From Schauerella fraxinea (GTDB lineage Bacteria; Pseudomonadota; Gammaproteobacteria; Burkholderiales; Burkholderiaceae_B): a stretch of 64,000 bases of DNA. This document shows, one piece after another, positions 17,082-28,904 of this stretch; the first letter of the stretch is position 1, and each line of letters begins with the position of its first letter. The stretch lies in NCBI GenBank assembly GCA_030849965.1, contig JAVDKL010000001.1, positions 1,222,554 to 1,286,553 on the forward strand. The letters run 5' to 3'. The position numbers were made by a program, and so were the translations under genes. A model generated the notes under the pieces. It was not told the origin of the DNA, did not search any database, and was given only the letters and a program-made list of their open reading frames with translations.

Positions 17082-18424
17082 AGGTGACGGCACACGATAT
17101 CGCGGGTCAGATCGCTCGGGGTGAGCGCAGTGCGGCAGAGGTTGTGGCCGCGGCATTACAGGCGATCGACCACGATAATCCTCGCTTGAACGCCTTCACC
17201 GCCATCACCGCCGATCGGGCGCGCGCCGAAGCGGCGGCGATCGACACGCGCCGGGCGCAAGGTGAACCGCTGCCGCCTCTGGCCGGCGTGCCCTATGCCG
17301 TCAAAAACCTGTTCGATGTCGCGGGGCACGTCACGTTGGCCGGTGGCCGCGTAAACGCCGGTAATCCGGCCGCACTTGCCGACGCGGCGCTGGTGGAACG
17401 CATGCATCACGCCGGCGCCATCCTGGTGGGCACGCTCAACATGGATGAACATGCCTATGGCTTCACGACCGAGAATACCCATTACGGCGCTTGTCGCAAT
17501 CCCTTGGATGTGACGCGGGTTGTTGGCGGCTCGTCGGGGGGCAGCGCGGCCGCCGTGGCGGGCGGTATCGTTCCGCTGAGCTTGGGTTCGGACACGAACG
17601 GCTCGATTCGAGTGCCGGCGTCGCTGTGTGGCATCTACGGGCTCAAGCCCACGTATGGACGGCTTTCGCGCGCAGGCGTCTTCCCATTCTCGTTCAGCCT
17701 GGATCATGTGGGACCGATGGCGGCAACGCTGGACGACCTTGAACTGGCCTACACCGCACTGCACGACGCGACGCGCGACCGCCAACCCGTGCCGACGCGG
17801 CGCGGATCGCGGCTGCGCGTGGCCGTGCTCGGCGGATATTTCGACGAATGGTCGAGTGCTCCGGCGCGCGCCACCGTCAGTCATGCGGCACGCATCCTCG
17901 GCGCCAGCGAAATCGTGACCTTGCCCGATGCGGCACAGGCCCGCGCGGCGGCATTCATCATCACTGCAGCCGAAGGCGGCGCGTTGCATGCCCCGCGACT
18001 GCGCGAAGCGTATGCGCAGTTCGAACCGCTCTCGCGTGCGCGTCTGGTTGCGGGCAGCCTGGTGCCTGCCGAGTGGGTGCAAAAAGCCCAGCGCGTGCGG
18101 CGCCGTTTTCTCGAGCAAGCCAAAGCGGCATTTGATCGCTACGACGTTCTGCTCGCGGCCGCAACGCCGGTCTCGGCACCCAAGCTGGGCGCAACCACCA
18201 TGACGATCGGCAACTCGGACGTTCCGGTGCGGGCTGGGCTGGGACTGCTCACGCAACCGATTTCCTTCATCGGATTGCCCGCGTGCAGCGTGCCGGTACC
18301 CATGCCGAACGCCGCCCTACCGATCGGGGTGCAGGTGATCGCCGCACCGTGGCGGGAACAGGATTGTTTTACTGCTGCGCGCATTCTCGAATACGCCAGT
18401 AGCGGCCGTTGCCGTCCGGCCTGA
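17078..18424 (+). CDS. AtzE-family amidase (amidase signature)
   Basis: A 448-residue amidase-signature enzyme. Catalytic triad candidates are Lys76 (AVKNLF), cis-Ser152 (GGSSGGSAA) and nucleophile Ser176 (SDTNGSIRVPAS), with the expected 24-residue spacing between the serines. The AtzG-like partner directly upstream points to the AtzE type, which hydrolyses 1-carboxybiuret in s-triazine mineralisation. No cyanuric acid or biuret hydrolase is nearby, so the substrate is probably another N-carbamoyl or ureido acid. Confidence 0.85.
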   Translation: MKVTAHDIAGQIARGERSAAEVVAAALQAIDHDNPRLNAFTAITADRARAEAAAIDTRRAQGEPLPPLAGVPYAVKNLFDVAGHVTLAGGRVNAGNPAALADAALVERMHHAGAILVGTLNMDEHAYGFTTENTHYGACRNPLDVTRVVGGSSGGSAAAVAGGIVPLSLGSDTNGSIRVPASLCGIYGLKPTYGRLSRAGVFPFSFSLDHVGPMAATLDDLELAYTALHDATRDRQPVPTRRGSRLRVAVLGGYFDEWSSAPARATVSHAARILGASEIVTLPDAAQARAAAFIITAAEGGALHAPRLREAYAQFEPLSRARLVAGSLVPAEWVQKAQRVRRRFLEQAKAAFDRYDVLLAAATPVSAPKLGATTMTIGNSDVPVRAGLGLLTQPISFIGLPACSVPVPMPNAALPIGVQVIAAPWREQDCFTAARILEYASSGRCRPA

Positions 18425-18467
18425 AGATATCGCAAAGACGGCATATAAAAAACCAAGGGGAATACCG

Positions 18468-19463
18468 ATGTTCAACGCATTCAAGCACACAGCAGGCGCA
18501 ACGGCGGCCGCTACATTGGCCGCTGCATTATCGATCGGCGCAGTGCACGCCGCGCCCTATCCCGAGCGCAGCATTCAAATCGTCGTACCGGTAGCACCGG
18601 GCGGCAACACCGATATCGCCACACGATTGCTGGCGGCAAAGCTTAAGGATCGGTTGCACCAAAGTGTGGTCGTCGAGAATCGTACCGGCGCGGGCGGTGG
18701 CATCGGGGCTGACTACGTTGCGCGCGCCAAGCCCGATGGCTACACGCTCCTGTCCGCATCGAACGGCCAATTGGCGGTGAATCCGGCCGTCAACAAGAAG
18801 CTCTCGTACGATCCCATTCGCGACTTCGCGCCCATCGGACTCATCTCACGCGTGCCGCTCGCGTTGACGGTGCCCGCGGACTCGCCCATCACCACACTGG
18901 CCGCGTTTATCGACGCCTCGAAAAACAAAGCCGGCGGCTTGACCATCGGCACATCCGGCACCGGCGGCGCGCACCACTTGGTCATGGAAGCCTTCGCCAC
19001 ACAGACCGGCGCCAAACTGATCCAGGTGCCCTATCGAGGCGGTAACGCCATCATCCCGGACCTGATCGCCGGCAGCATCGACGGCACGTTCAACGAGTTG
19101 CCCAATGTGATCGCCCTGCATCGCGAAGGCCGGGCGCGGATCATCGCCATCGCCTCCACCGACCGTGCAGCCTTGCTGCCGACGATTCCAACGTTCGATC
19201 AAGCCGGCGTAAAAGGCTTTACCGCTTACAGTTCGAACGGCTGGCTGGCGCCTGCGGGTACCCCTCCCGATGTGATTGAAGCCTTGCGCGCCGCGCTGGT
19301 AGAGGCCCTGCACGATCCGGCCGTGCGCAAACGCTTCGAAGAAATGGCGCTGGTCATCGCGCCGGAGACGGAAACGTCCCCCGGCCAATATGGCGCCATC
19401 ATGCAGCGGGATCTCGAAGCCGCTCGCCGTACCGTGGCCGAACACAACATCAGCATCGAGTGA
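18468..19463 (+). CDS. Bug-family periplasmic solute receptor (TctC-like)
   Basis: A 331-residue tripartite-tricarboxylate-type receptor. A signal peptide (about residues 1-28, ending AVHA) is followed by the family landmarks YPERSIQIVVPVAPGGNTD, VVVENRTGAGGGIG and ADGY-like PDGYTLL, then QVPYRGG. It captures a carboxylated ligand in the periplasm. No TctA/TctB membrane genes are in the window, as is usual for orphan Bug receptors. As last gene of the RraA/creatininase/AtzGE unit it may bind that pathway's substrate. Confidence 0.9.
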   Translation: MFNAFKHTAGATAAATLAAALSIGAVHAAPYPERSIQIVVPVAPGGNTDIATRLLAAKLKDRLHQSVVVENRTGAGGGIGADYVARAKPDGYTLLSASNGQLAVNPAVNKKLSYDPIRDFAPIGLISRVPLALTVPADSPITTLAAFIDASKNKAGGLTIGTSGTGGAHHLVMEAFATQTGAKLIQVPYRGGNAIIPDLIAGSIDGTFNELPNVIALHREGRARIIAIASTDRAALLPTIPTFDQAGVKGFTAYSSNGWLAPAGTPPDVIEALRAALVEALHDPAVRKRFEEMALVIAPETETSPGQYGAIMQRDLEAARRTVAEHNISIE

Positions 19464-19481
19464 TGGCAGCGCGCGCCGGGT

Positions 19482-19569
19482 TGCCAATCCATCGGGCCCG
19501 ATGCGTTCCTGAAAGCGAATGACGGTTTCGATTTTCTGGCGGATCGCCTTTTCATAAGCCGAATCCGAT
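19482..19569 (-). pseudogene. metE: Short relict resembling cobalamin-independent methionine synthase
   Basis: Between the convergent Bug and SDR genes the minus strand encodes about 30 residues, including AYEKAIRQKIETVIRFQERI followed by GPDGLA. This matches the MetE segment that reads Y-x-x-I-x-x-x-I-x-x-x-I-x-x-QE-x-(I/L)G-x-D-x-L just before the zinc/substrate region. The similarity then stops and the rest of MetE is absent. I read it as a remnant of a displaced metE at the junction of two inserted gene clusters. The match is from memory of the family and needs alignment. Confidence 0.4.
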
Positions 19570-20265
19570 TCACGACGGCAGCGACGCCCCACCGCAGATC
19601 GCAATATCCTGCCCGGTGATTGCGGCGGCGGCATCGGAGAGCAAGAACGCCACCAGCGCGGCGATCTCCGCCGGTTCGATCAGTCGACCCAAGGGTGGCA
19701 GGCGCGGCGCGCTGGCCGCGCGTGATGGATCCTGCAGCATGCCAGTAGCGGTGGCTGCAGGCGACACCACATTCACGGTCACACCTTGCGCCGCCACTTC
19801 ACCCGCCCAACTGCGCGCCATCGCGATCAGCGCGGCTTTGGTCGCTGCATATTGACCACGCCCAGGCATGCCCTGCGCCACGCGGCTGCCGACGAACACC
19901 ACGCGGCCGCTGCCGCGTGCCGCCATCGACGGCACGATGACATCGGCCAAGCGCGCAGCGGCTTCCACATGCAACCGCCACATCAGCGCAGCGCCAGTGT
20001 GGTCGAGCTCACCCAGGCACCCTACCCGCAGCACGCCGGCGGCATGCACGAGCGCGTCTACGGGCATCAGCGTTGCAGCGACGCTTTCGATCGCAGCACC
20101 GTCAGCCAAATCGACCGGCACCGGTGTGAAGCTGGCGTGTTCCAAACTCGGCGTGGCGATATCCAGACCGCTTACCTGCCAGCCATTGGCAAGCAGATGC
20201 GCGGCAATCGCCCGGCCGATGCCGGCGCTGGCACCGGTCACCACCGCATGTTCATTGTTCGACAC
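19570..20265 (-). CDS. SDR-family oxidoreductase
   Basis: A 231-residue SDR with TGASAGIG cofactor loop, an acidic residue after the second strand (GLDIA, favouring NAD), HAAGV in place of NNAG, catalytic Ser in VFVGSRV, YAATK catalytic pair and the ITGQDIAICGG end. Last gene of a minus-strand unit with a Bug receptor (14-bp overlap) and, further upstream, a DapA-like aldolase. It probably oxidises or reduces a hydroxy/oxo acid in that pathway. Confidence 0.85.
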   Translation of the reverse strand: MSNNEHAVVTGASAGIGRAIAAHLLANGWQVSGLDIATPSLEHASFTPVPVDLADGAAIESVAATLMPVDALVHAAGVLRVGCLGELDHTGAALMWRLHVEAAARLADVIVPSMAARGSGRVVFVGSRVAQGMPGRGQYAATKAALIAMARSWAGEVAAQGVTVNVVSPAATATGMLQDPSRAASAPRLPPLGRLIEPAEIAALVAFLLSDAAAAITGQDIAICGGASLPS

Positions 20266-21223
20266 GGATATTGCCCTCGGTCACGATCTTCTGCGAACGC
20301 GCCATATCCTCATGCTGGAACCTGGCGAAGTCGGCGGCCGACCCCGGCGTCAACAACAAGCCTTGCTCAACCAGCCGATCGCGCATATCCGTACTCAATG
20401 CTTTGTTGACTTCGGTATTCAAGCGCGTGGCGATGTCGGGCGGCAACTTGGCCGGTCCCCACAAACCATACCAACTATAAAACTCAAACCCCGGAATGGT
20501 TTCGGCCACGGTGGGCACCTCCGGCAGATTGGGGGCACGAGCCGCTGACGTGACGGCCACCACTTTAAGCATGCCGGATTTGTAGTATTGCAGCGACCCC
20601 AAGATGGGATCAATGAAGCCGTCGATTTGCCCGCCGATCAAGTTGTTGAAGGCCGGCGCCGTGCCCTTGTACGGCACGATCAGATATTCCAGATTGCCTG
20701 CGCGTTTGAGAAGCTCGGTCGACAGATGACCTGCCGATCCGATGGAACCCACCGCAAAGGTCATCTTGCCCGGATTGGCTTTGGCATACGCCATCAACGA
20801 TTTGATGTCGGTGATCGGCAAGTCCTTGTTGATCGCCACCGATAGCGGCGCCTTGGCGACCAGCGCAATCGGCGTGAAGTCGCGCTCAACTTCATAAGGC
20901 ACCGACTTCATCGTCATTTGCGCCGACGTAAATGTAGACGCATTGAAGAGCAAGGTGTAGCCATCGGCCGGCGCCTTGGCGACGAGATCGCCACCGATTA
21001 CACCATTGCCGCCAGAGCGATTTTCAACCACGATGGATTGCCCCATCTGCTCGCCGAGTTTCTGCGCCAGCATGCGGCCCACGATGTCCAACGTGCCGCC
21101 GGGCGGAAAGGGAATGACCATTCTGATGGGCCGGCTCGGATAAGTGTCGGCGGCTACGGCTTGCGCCGAGACGGCAAACGCCATCGCCGCGCACACCGTG
21201 CCCACGATCTGTTTGATCTTCAT
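20252..21223 (-). CDS. Bug-family periplasmic solute receptor (second copy)
   Basis: A 323-residue Bug/TctC-like receptor with a signal peptide (residues 1-25, ending AVAA) and the landmarks YPSRPIRMVIPFPPGGTLD, VVENRSGGNG and ADGYTLLFNA. It differs clearly from the receptor at 18468-19463, so it is not a recent duplicate. It overlaps the downstream SDR by 14 bp. Orphan as to membrane subunits. A TAATTATCGA sequence 20 bp upstream recurs inside the start of the DapA-like gene. Confidence 0.9.
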   Translation of the reverse strand: MKIKQIVGTVCAAMAFAVSAQAVAADTYPSRPIRMVIPFPPGGTLDIVGRMLAQKLGEQMGQSIVVENRSGGNGVIGGDLVAKAPADGYTLLFNASTFTSAQMTMKSVPYEVERDFTPIALVAKAPLSVAINKDLPITDIKSLMAYAKANPGKMTFAVGSIGSAGHLSTELLKRAGNLEYLIVPYKGTAPAFNNLIGGQIDGFIDPILGSLQYYKSGMLKVVAVTSAARAPNLPEVPTVAETIPGFEFYSWYGLWGPAKLPPDIATRLNTEVNKALSTDMRDRLVEQGLLLTPGSAADFARFQHEDMARSQKIVTEGNIRVEQ

Positions 21224-21310
21224 GAAATTGTCTCCTCGTTTCTAATTATCGAGACCGCGTGCTGAACACGTCGGCCGTACTTTTTATTCGGTTTGCAAAC
21301 GCAGTCGCCC

Positions 21311-21436
21311 GTACACGTAGATGTTCAAGTACAGGTTCAGCGACTGGTTCAGCCACCGGTACAGATACGCATACTCGTACGCTTACGCTTACGCCTACGC
21401 CTACGCTTACGCCTACGCCTAAGCGTCAAGTCGAAA
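21311..21436. repeat. Tandem tract C, 6-bp period, about 21 units
   Basis: A hexamer register holds from 21311 to about 21436. The outer units are degenerate (GTACAC, GTAGAT, GTTCAG) and the core 21377-21418 is nearly pure TACGC(T/C). It lies in the 264-bp gap between the Bug gene and the DapA-like gene, on the 3' side of the DapA-like stop. No gene is apparent in the gap 21224-21487. Confidence 0.85.
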
Positions 21437-21487
21437 CACACCTACGCTCAGTTCAAGCGGGCGCACACGTTCAGGCGCGATGCTTCC

Positions 21488-22426
21488 TCAACGGGCCAGC
21501 AATCCCGCTTGCTTGACCGCCGCGCGCAGTGCGTCCATCTCTTGTGCGTTGGGTGCTTCGGTAGGTGGGCGCACCGTGGCGTCGTCGAGCACGCCTGCCA
21601 AATACATCCCGCCCTTCATGCGCGCGTGCGCTTCTCCCGTAGGCTCGCCCCCGCCATACACGGCGTCCTTCAAAGGCGTGATCAGTGCCTGCACGGCCAT
21701 CGCTTTGTTCAGATCGCCGGCCTTCACAGCATTCCACAGGTCGATGATGAGTTGGGGGATGAACGTGGCGAAGCCCACCAGTGCACCGTCCACGCCTTGC
21801 ACCATCGAGGCCAGCAGATACTCGTCGTGGCAGGTGAGAATGGCCTTGCTTGGATCGGCTTCGCGAATAGCCTGGATATCGCGTGCATATTTGTTCATGT
21901 CGCGCTGGCCCACTTTGAACGCCTGCAGATACGGCAACCGAGCAAGATCGGCGAGCAACTGCGACGAGTAGGCGGCGCGCGTCCACGCGGGGTATACGTG
22001 GCACACCAGATCGAGATCGGGCGCGGCTTGGTGGATGGCATCGAAATACTGCAGCGCATGGCCAGGCGTGAAACCAAAGCGCAGCCAATGATGCGGCGGC
22101 ATCACATCCAATGCAACGGCACCGGCGTCGCGTGCCGCACGGGCATGATCGGCGGCGTCAGCGAGGCCTTCGCACACGATGGACGAAATCACCGGCAGCT
22201 TGCCGCGCAGTTCGTCAGCCACGATGCGCGTGACCTCGGCGCGTTCGCGCGGAGTGAGCGAAAACACCTCGCCGGTATGACCGTTGGTCATGATGGCGAC
22301 CACGCCTTCGTGGCCCGCCAGCCATGCCGCCAGCTTGCGCAGGGCCGGCTCGTCAATGCGGTGATCGGGCGTGAAGGGGCAGGAAATGGCGGGTATGATC
22401 CCTCGATAATTATCGATGGCAGGCAT
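21488..22426 (-). CDS. DapA-like (N-acetylneuraminate lyase superfamily) aldolase
   Basis: A 312-residue class I aldolase/dehydratase of the DHDPS/NAL superfamily. The Schiff-base lysine is Lys171 (AFKVGQRD), the catalytic Tyr is Tyr145 (CHVYPAW), and NGHTGE (48-53) replaces the GTTGE loop of DapA. The HTGE variant and lack of dap context argue against lysine biosynthesis and for breakdown or synthesis of a 2-oxo-3-deoxy acid. It is divergent from a LysR regulator with an inverted repeat between them. Confidence 0.82.
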   Translation of the reverse strand: MPAIDNYRGIIPAISCPFTPDHRIDEPALRKLAAWLAGHEGVVAIMTNGHTGEVFSLTPRERAEVTRIVADELRGKLPVISSIVCEGLADAADHARAARDAGAVALDVMPPHHWLRFGFTPGHALQYFDAIHQAAPDLDLVCHVYPAWTRAAYSSQLLADLARLPYLQAFKVGQRDMNKYARDIQAIREADPSKAILTCHDEYLLASMVQGVDGALVGFATFIPQLIIDLWNAVKAGDLNKAMAVQALITPLKDAVYGGGEPTGEAHARMKGGMYLAGVLDDATVRPPTEAPNAQEMDALRAAVKQAGLLAR

Positions 22427-22446
22427 TGATGTCTCCGGGTCTGGTT

Positions 22447-22468
22447 ATAGGTGTGCGAACACACGTAT
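22447..22468. promoter_or_regulatory. Inverted repeat in divergent DapA-like/LysR promoter region
   Basis: Arms ATAGGTGTG and CACACGTAT pair at 8 of 9 positions around CGAA. It is centred in the 104-bp gap between the divergent genes, the normal site for LysR binding. The symmetry is seen directly; the protein partner is inferred. Confidence 0.55.
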
Positions 22469-22530
22469 GTTTTCCCAACCGCAGGCCTGCGTCCAATACT
22501 CGAAACGCATACAACTATCCATAAGCGACC

Positions 22531-23490
22531 ATGGGCCCTGGCAATCGACCGCTCGACCTCGAATGGCTGGAAGATTTTCTGTCGCTGGCCGAGAGCGGTA
22601 ATTTCTCACGCGCGGCCGAAGCGCGGCGTATCGCCCAGCCCGCATTCAGCCGCCACATCCGGGCGCTTGAAGAATGGGTGGGCGTAGACCTTTTCGATCG
22701 CAGCGCGCATCCCACGGCATTGACGGCAGCGGGCAAGCGCATCCATCCCTTGCTCGAAGATGTGCTGGCCGGGCTGGAGGCTGCGCGCATCAAGGCGCGC
22801 ATTGCACATGACCTTTCTGCAGCCAGCTTGCGCATCGCCGCCACGCATGCGCTCTCGGTCACGTTCTTTCCCACGTGGCTGGCCACCATGGAAGCGCAAC
22901 TGCATCTTGGCCCGATCCAGACCATGTCGGATAGCGCGCAAGCCTGCGAAGACCTCATGCTGCAACGCCGTGTGCAGTTCGTGCTGTGCCACGGCCATGC
23001 AATCGCGCCGAGCCGCCTGGATGAGGCACAGTACCCCATGCGGGTACTCGGACACGACGTGCTCACGCCCGTATGCGCACCGGACAAAACCGGGGAACCA
23101 CGCTACACAACCGGGCAAAGTGAGCCGCCGCCCCTATTGGCGTACAGCGAAGTGTCGGGATTGGGGCGCATCATGCGTGCGCAATCGCGCAGCGCCTTTG
23201 CGCACATCGGCGAAGACGCAGCGTCCAGCCGTGCCAACGTTGTGTTTACGGCGCATCACGCGATGTTGTTGAAAGCGATGGCACTTGCCGGTCGCGGCAT
23301 TGCCTGGCTGCCCTTGAGTCTGATCGGCGATGAATTGGCAAACGGCACACTGATGGACGCCGGAGACGACGCATTGCGCGTGGCGATCGAGATTCGACTC
23401 TATCGGCAGCCGGCCGATATGGCACCGGCAGCAGAAAGCCTGTGGCAACTCACCCGCGACGGCATCGCACCGACGTCGTCAGTCGGCTAA
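22531..23490 (+). CDS. LysR-family regulator of the DapA-like/Bug/SDR unit
   Basis: A 319-residue LysR protein: LEWLEDFLSLAESGNFSRAA and QPAFSRHIRALEEWVGVDLF form the HTH, resembling the HypT/YjiE-type group (LDLEWLEDFL). The effector domain follows and contains several Cys/His residues (CHGHAIAP). It is divergent from the DapA-like gene. The alternative start at a codon closer to LDLEWL cannot be excluded. The 3' flank leads into tract D. Confidence 0.88.
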   Translation: MGPGNRPLDLEWLEDFLSLAESGNFSRAAEARRIAQPAFSRHIRALEEWVGVDLFDRSAHPTALTAAGKRIHPLLEDVLAGLEAARIKARIAHDLSAASLRIAATHALSVTFFPTWLATMEAQLHLGPIQTMSDSAQACEDLMLQRRVQFVLCHGHAIAPSRLDEAQYPMRVLGHDVLTPVCAPDKTGEPRYTTGQSEPPPLLAYSEVSGLGRIMRAQSRSAFAHIGEDAASSRANVVFTAHHAMLLKAMALAGRGIAWLPLSLIGDELANGTLMDAGDDALRVAIEIRLYRQPADMAPAAESLWQLTRDGIAPTSSVG

Positions 23491-23540
23491 ACGGGCCGAG
23501 CGTTTACGGGATGGCCACATCCGGCTATTGCCGGTCGCAG

Positions 23541-23705
23541 TGAGGTTGCTGCATTGAGATTAGCTGCTATGAGCTTGGCTGCTGTGAGATCGGCTGCTGT
23601 GAGATCGGCTGCAATGAGATCAGCTGCAATGAGATCAGCTGCAATGAAATCGGTTGCAATGAGCTTTGCTGCGATGAGCTTGGCTGCGATGATTGCACGC
23701 TGCGA
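23541..23705. repeat. Tandem tract D, 15-bp period, about 11 units
   Basis: Eleven units, nine of them exactly 15 bp, with consensus TGAGATCGGCTGCAA; the first is 14 bp and the last 16 bp. It occupies the gap between the convergent 3' ends of the LysR gene and ftsB (23491-23751). In one minus-strand frame the tract reads as repeated A-D-L-(I/T)-A units, but there is no start codon near enough for a gene. Confidence 0.9.
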
Positions 23706-23751
23706 TGATGGACGCCGCAGCGAAGAAAAGCCGCGATTACCGAAGGCCCAT

Positions 23752-24414
23752 TTATTGACGGCGCTCGGTGCCAGCAGGTTGTGCAGGGCGTGAGCCTGTG
23801 GGGTTCGCACCGGCCGGGGCGGTGCGCGACGGCGTGGTCGTCGCACCGGCAGGCGCGGTACGCGATGGTGCGGTCGTTGCGCCGGCCGGAGCCGTGCGCG
23901 ATGGTGTGGTCGTCGCGCCAGCAGGCGCGGTACGCGACGGCGTGGTCGCGGCCCCAGACGCAGGGGCGGTGCTACCTGCGGCAGGACGTGCCGGATTGGC
24001 ACGCGGCTGCGCCCCAGGAACTCGCCCGGAAGCACCGTTTTGCACTGGCGGTTTGGTCGGATCCGTGCCCGGAGGCGCTTCGCCGGCGGCAGCCGCACCG
24101 ATGGACGTATGCGCGCCTGCCGGTGGCGCCGTGTGCTGCGGCAAGATCTGCACATAGACCTCGCCTTCGCGCATCATGCCCAGATCGCCCCGTGCACGCT
24201 CTTCGAGTGCACCCGTGCCGGTTTGCAAGTCTTGCACTTCGGCGTCCAACGCCGCATTGCGCGCGCGCAGGCCTTCGTTTACCGTTTTTTGTTCGGCAAG
24301 CGCCCCTTGCAATTCCCAGGCATTGAACCAGCCGCCCTTACCCAACCACAGTGGGTACTGGATCAGCGCAGCCAGCACAACAACGATCAAAAACACCAAA
24401 CGCATGCGCAACAC
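23752..24414 (-). CDS. ftsB: Cell-division protein FtsB with long repeat-rich C-terminal extension
   Basis: Residues 1-95 are a normal FtsB: short cytoplasmic end, one TM helix (about 5-22, ending [11 protein letters not shown]), then a periplasmic coiled coil ([20 protein letters not shown]) and [19 protein letters not shown]. It links FtsL and FtsQ in the divisome. Most FtsB proteins end near 100-120 residues; this one has 220. The extra part is Pro/Ala/Thr-rich and includes four near-identical 12-residue repeats around [12 protein letters not shown] (36-bp DNA repeats, about 23800-23950). The start may be the second Met (24405). Directly after eno, as in other betaproteobacteria. Confidence 0.88.
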   Translation of the reverse strand: MLRMRLVFLIVVVLAALIQYPLWLGKGGWFNAWELQGALAEQKTVNEGLRARNAALDAEVQDLQTGTGALEERARGDLGMMREGEVYVQILPQHTAPPAGAHTSIGAAAAGEAPPGTDPTKPPVQNGASGRVPGAQPRANPARPAAGSTAPASGAATTPSRTAPAGATTTPSRTAPAGATTAPSRTAPAGATTTPSRTAPAGANPTGSRPAQPAGTERRQ

Positions 24415-24465
24415 ACCTAATACGCGAAATCAGGGCAGCGCCGTGTGCGGCACTGCCCAATCCGA

Positions 24466-25920
<1,455 letters not shown>

Positions 25921-25942
25921 CCGGGATCACCGATGCGGATGC

Positions 25943-26227
25943 TTACACACCCTGCACAATGATCATATTCATGTCGGCCGCACCTTCACGCGCATTGCGC
26001 GCGCGGCGGTACTGCCAGGAGTCGTAAAAGGCCTGCGCCTTTGCCATCGTCGGAAACTGCAGCAGCACGGTACGTCCAGGCTCACGGCCTTCGAGAACCC
26101 GCGATTCGCCGCCGCGCACCAGCACCTTGGCGTCGTGGGCCGTCATCGCGAGCGAGGACAGGCGCTTGTACGCTTCATATTGGGCTGGCTTGGTCACATT
26201 GACATCGACAATGATGTAGGCAGTCAT
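25943..26227 (-). CDS. DUF1330 family protein
   Basis: A 94-residue dimeric alpha-beta-barrel-type (DUF1330) protein: YIIVDVNVTKPAQYEAYKRL, ESRVLEGREPGRTVLLQFP and AFYDSWQYRRARNAREG are typical. Function unknown. It lies 10 bp after kdsA and before the terminator. Conserved placement between kdsA and eno is frequent in betaproteobacteria and suggests a housekeeping role. Confidence 0.88.
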   Translation of the reverse strand: MTAYIIVDVNVTKPAQYEAYKRLSSLAMTAHDAKVLVRGGESRVLEGREPGRTVLLQFPTMAKAQAFYDSWQYRRARNAREGAADMNMIIVQGV

Positions 26228-26237
26228 TTTTTCTCCT

Positions 26238-28786
<2,549 letters not shown>

Positions 28787-28904
28787 TTATAGCCGGGCCG
28801 AACGACACTTTCGATACCCCCGAGCGCATTTGTGCAGTCTGCCCTTGCTATGATCGGCCTGCTACGCCCGGCAATGCGCCAGGCTGGAAACCCGGAGCTT
28901 TTTT

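Noticed and set aside
21293-22429. Plus-strand open frame with a run of alternating Leu-Arg residues across tract C
   Set aside because: The pattern is just the 6-bp repeat translated, and the remainder is antisense to the DapA-like aldolase.
23554-23793. 79-residue plus-strand open frame with Met-Arg-Ser-Ala-Ala repeats
   Set aside because: Translation of the 15-bp tract D; no ribosome-binding site and runs into the antisense of ftsB.
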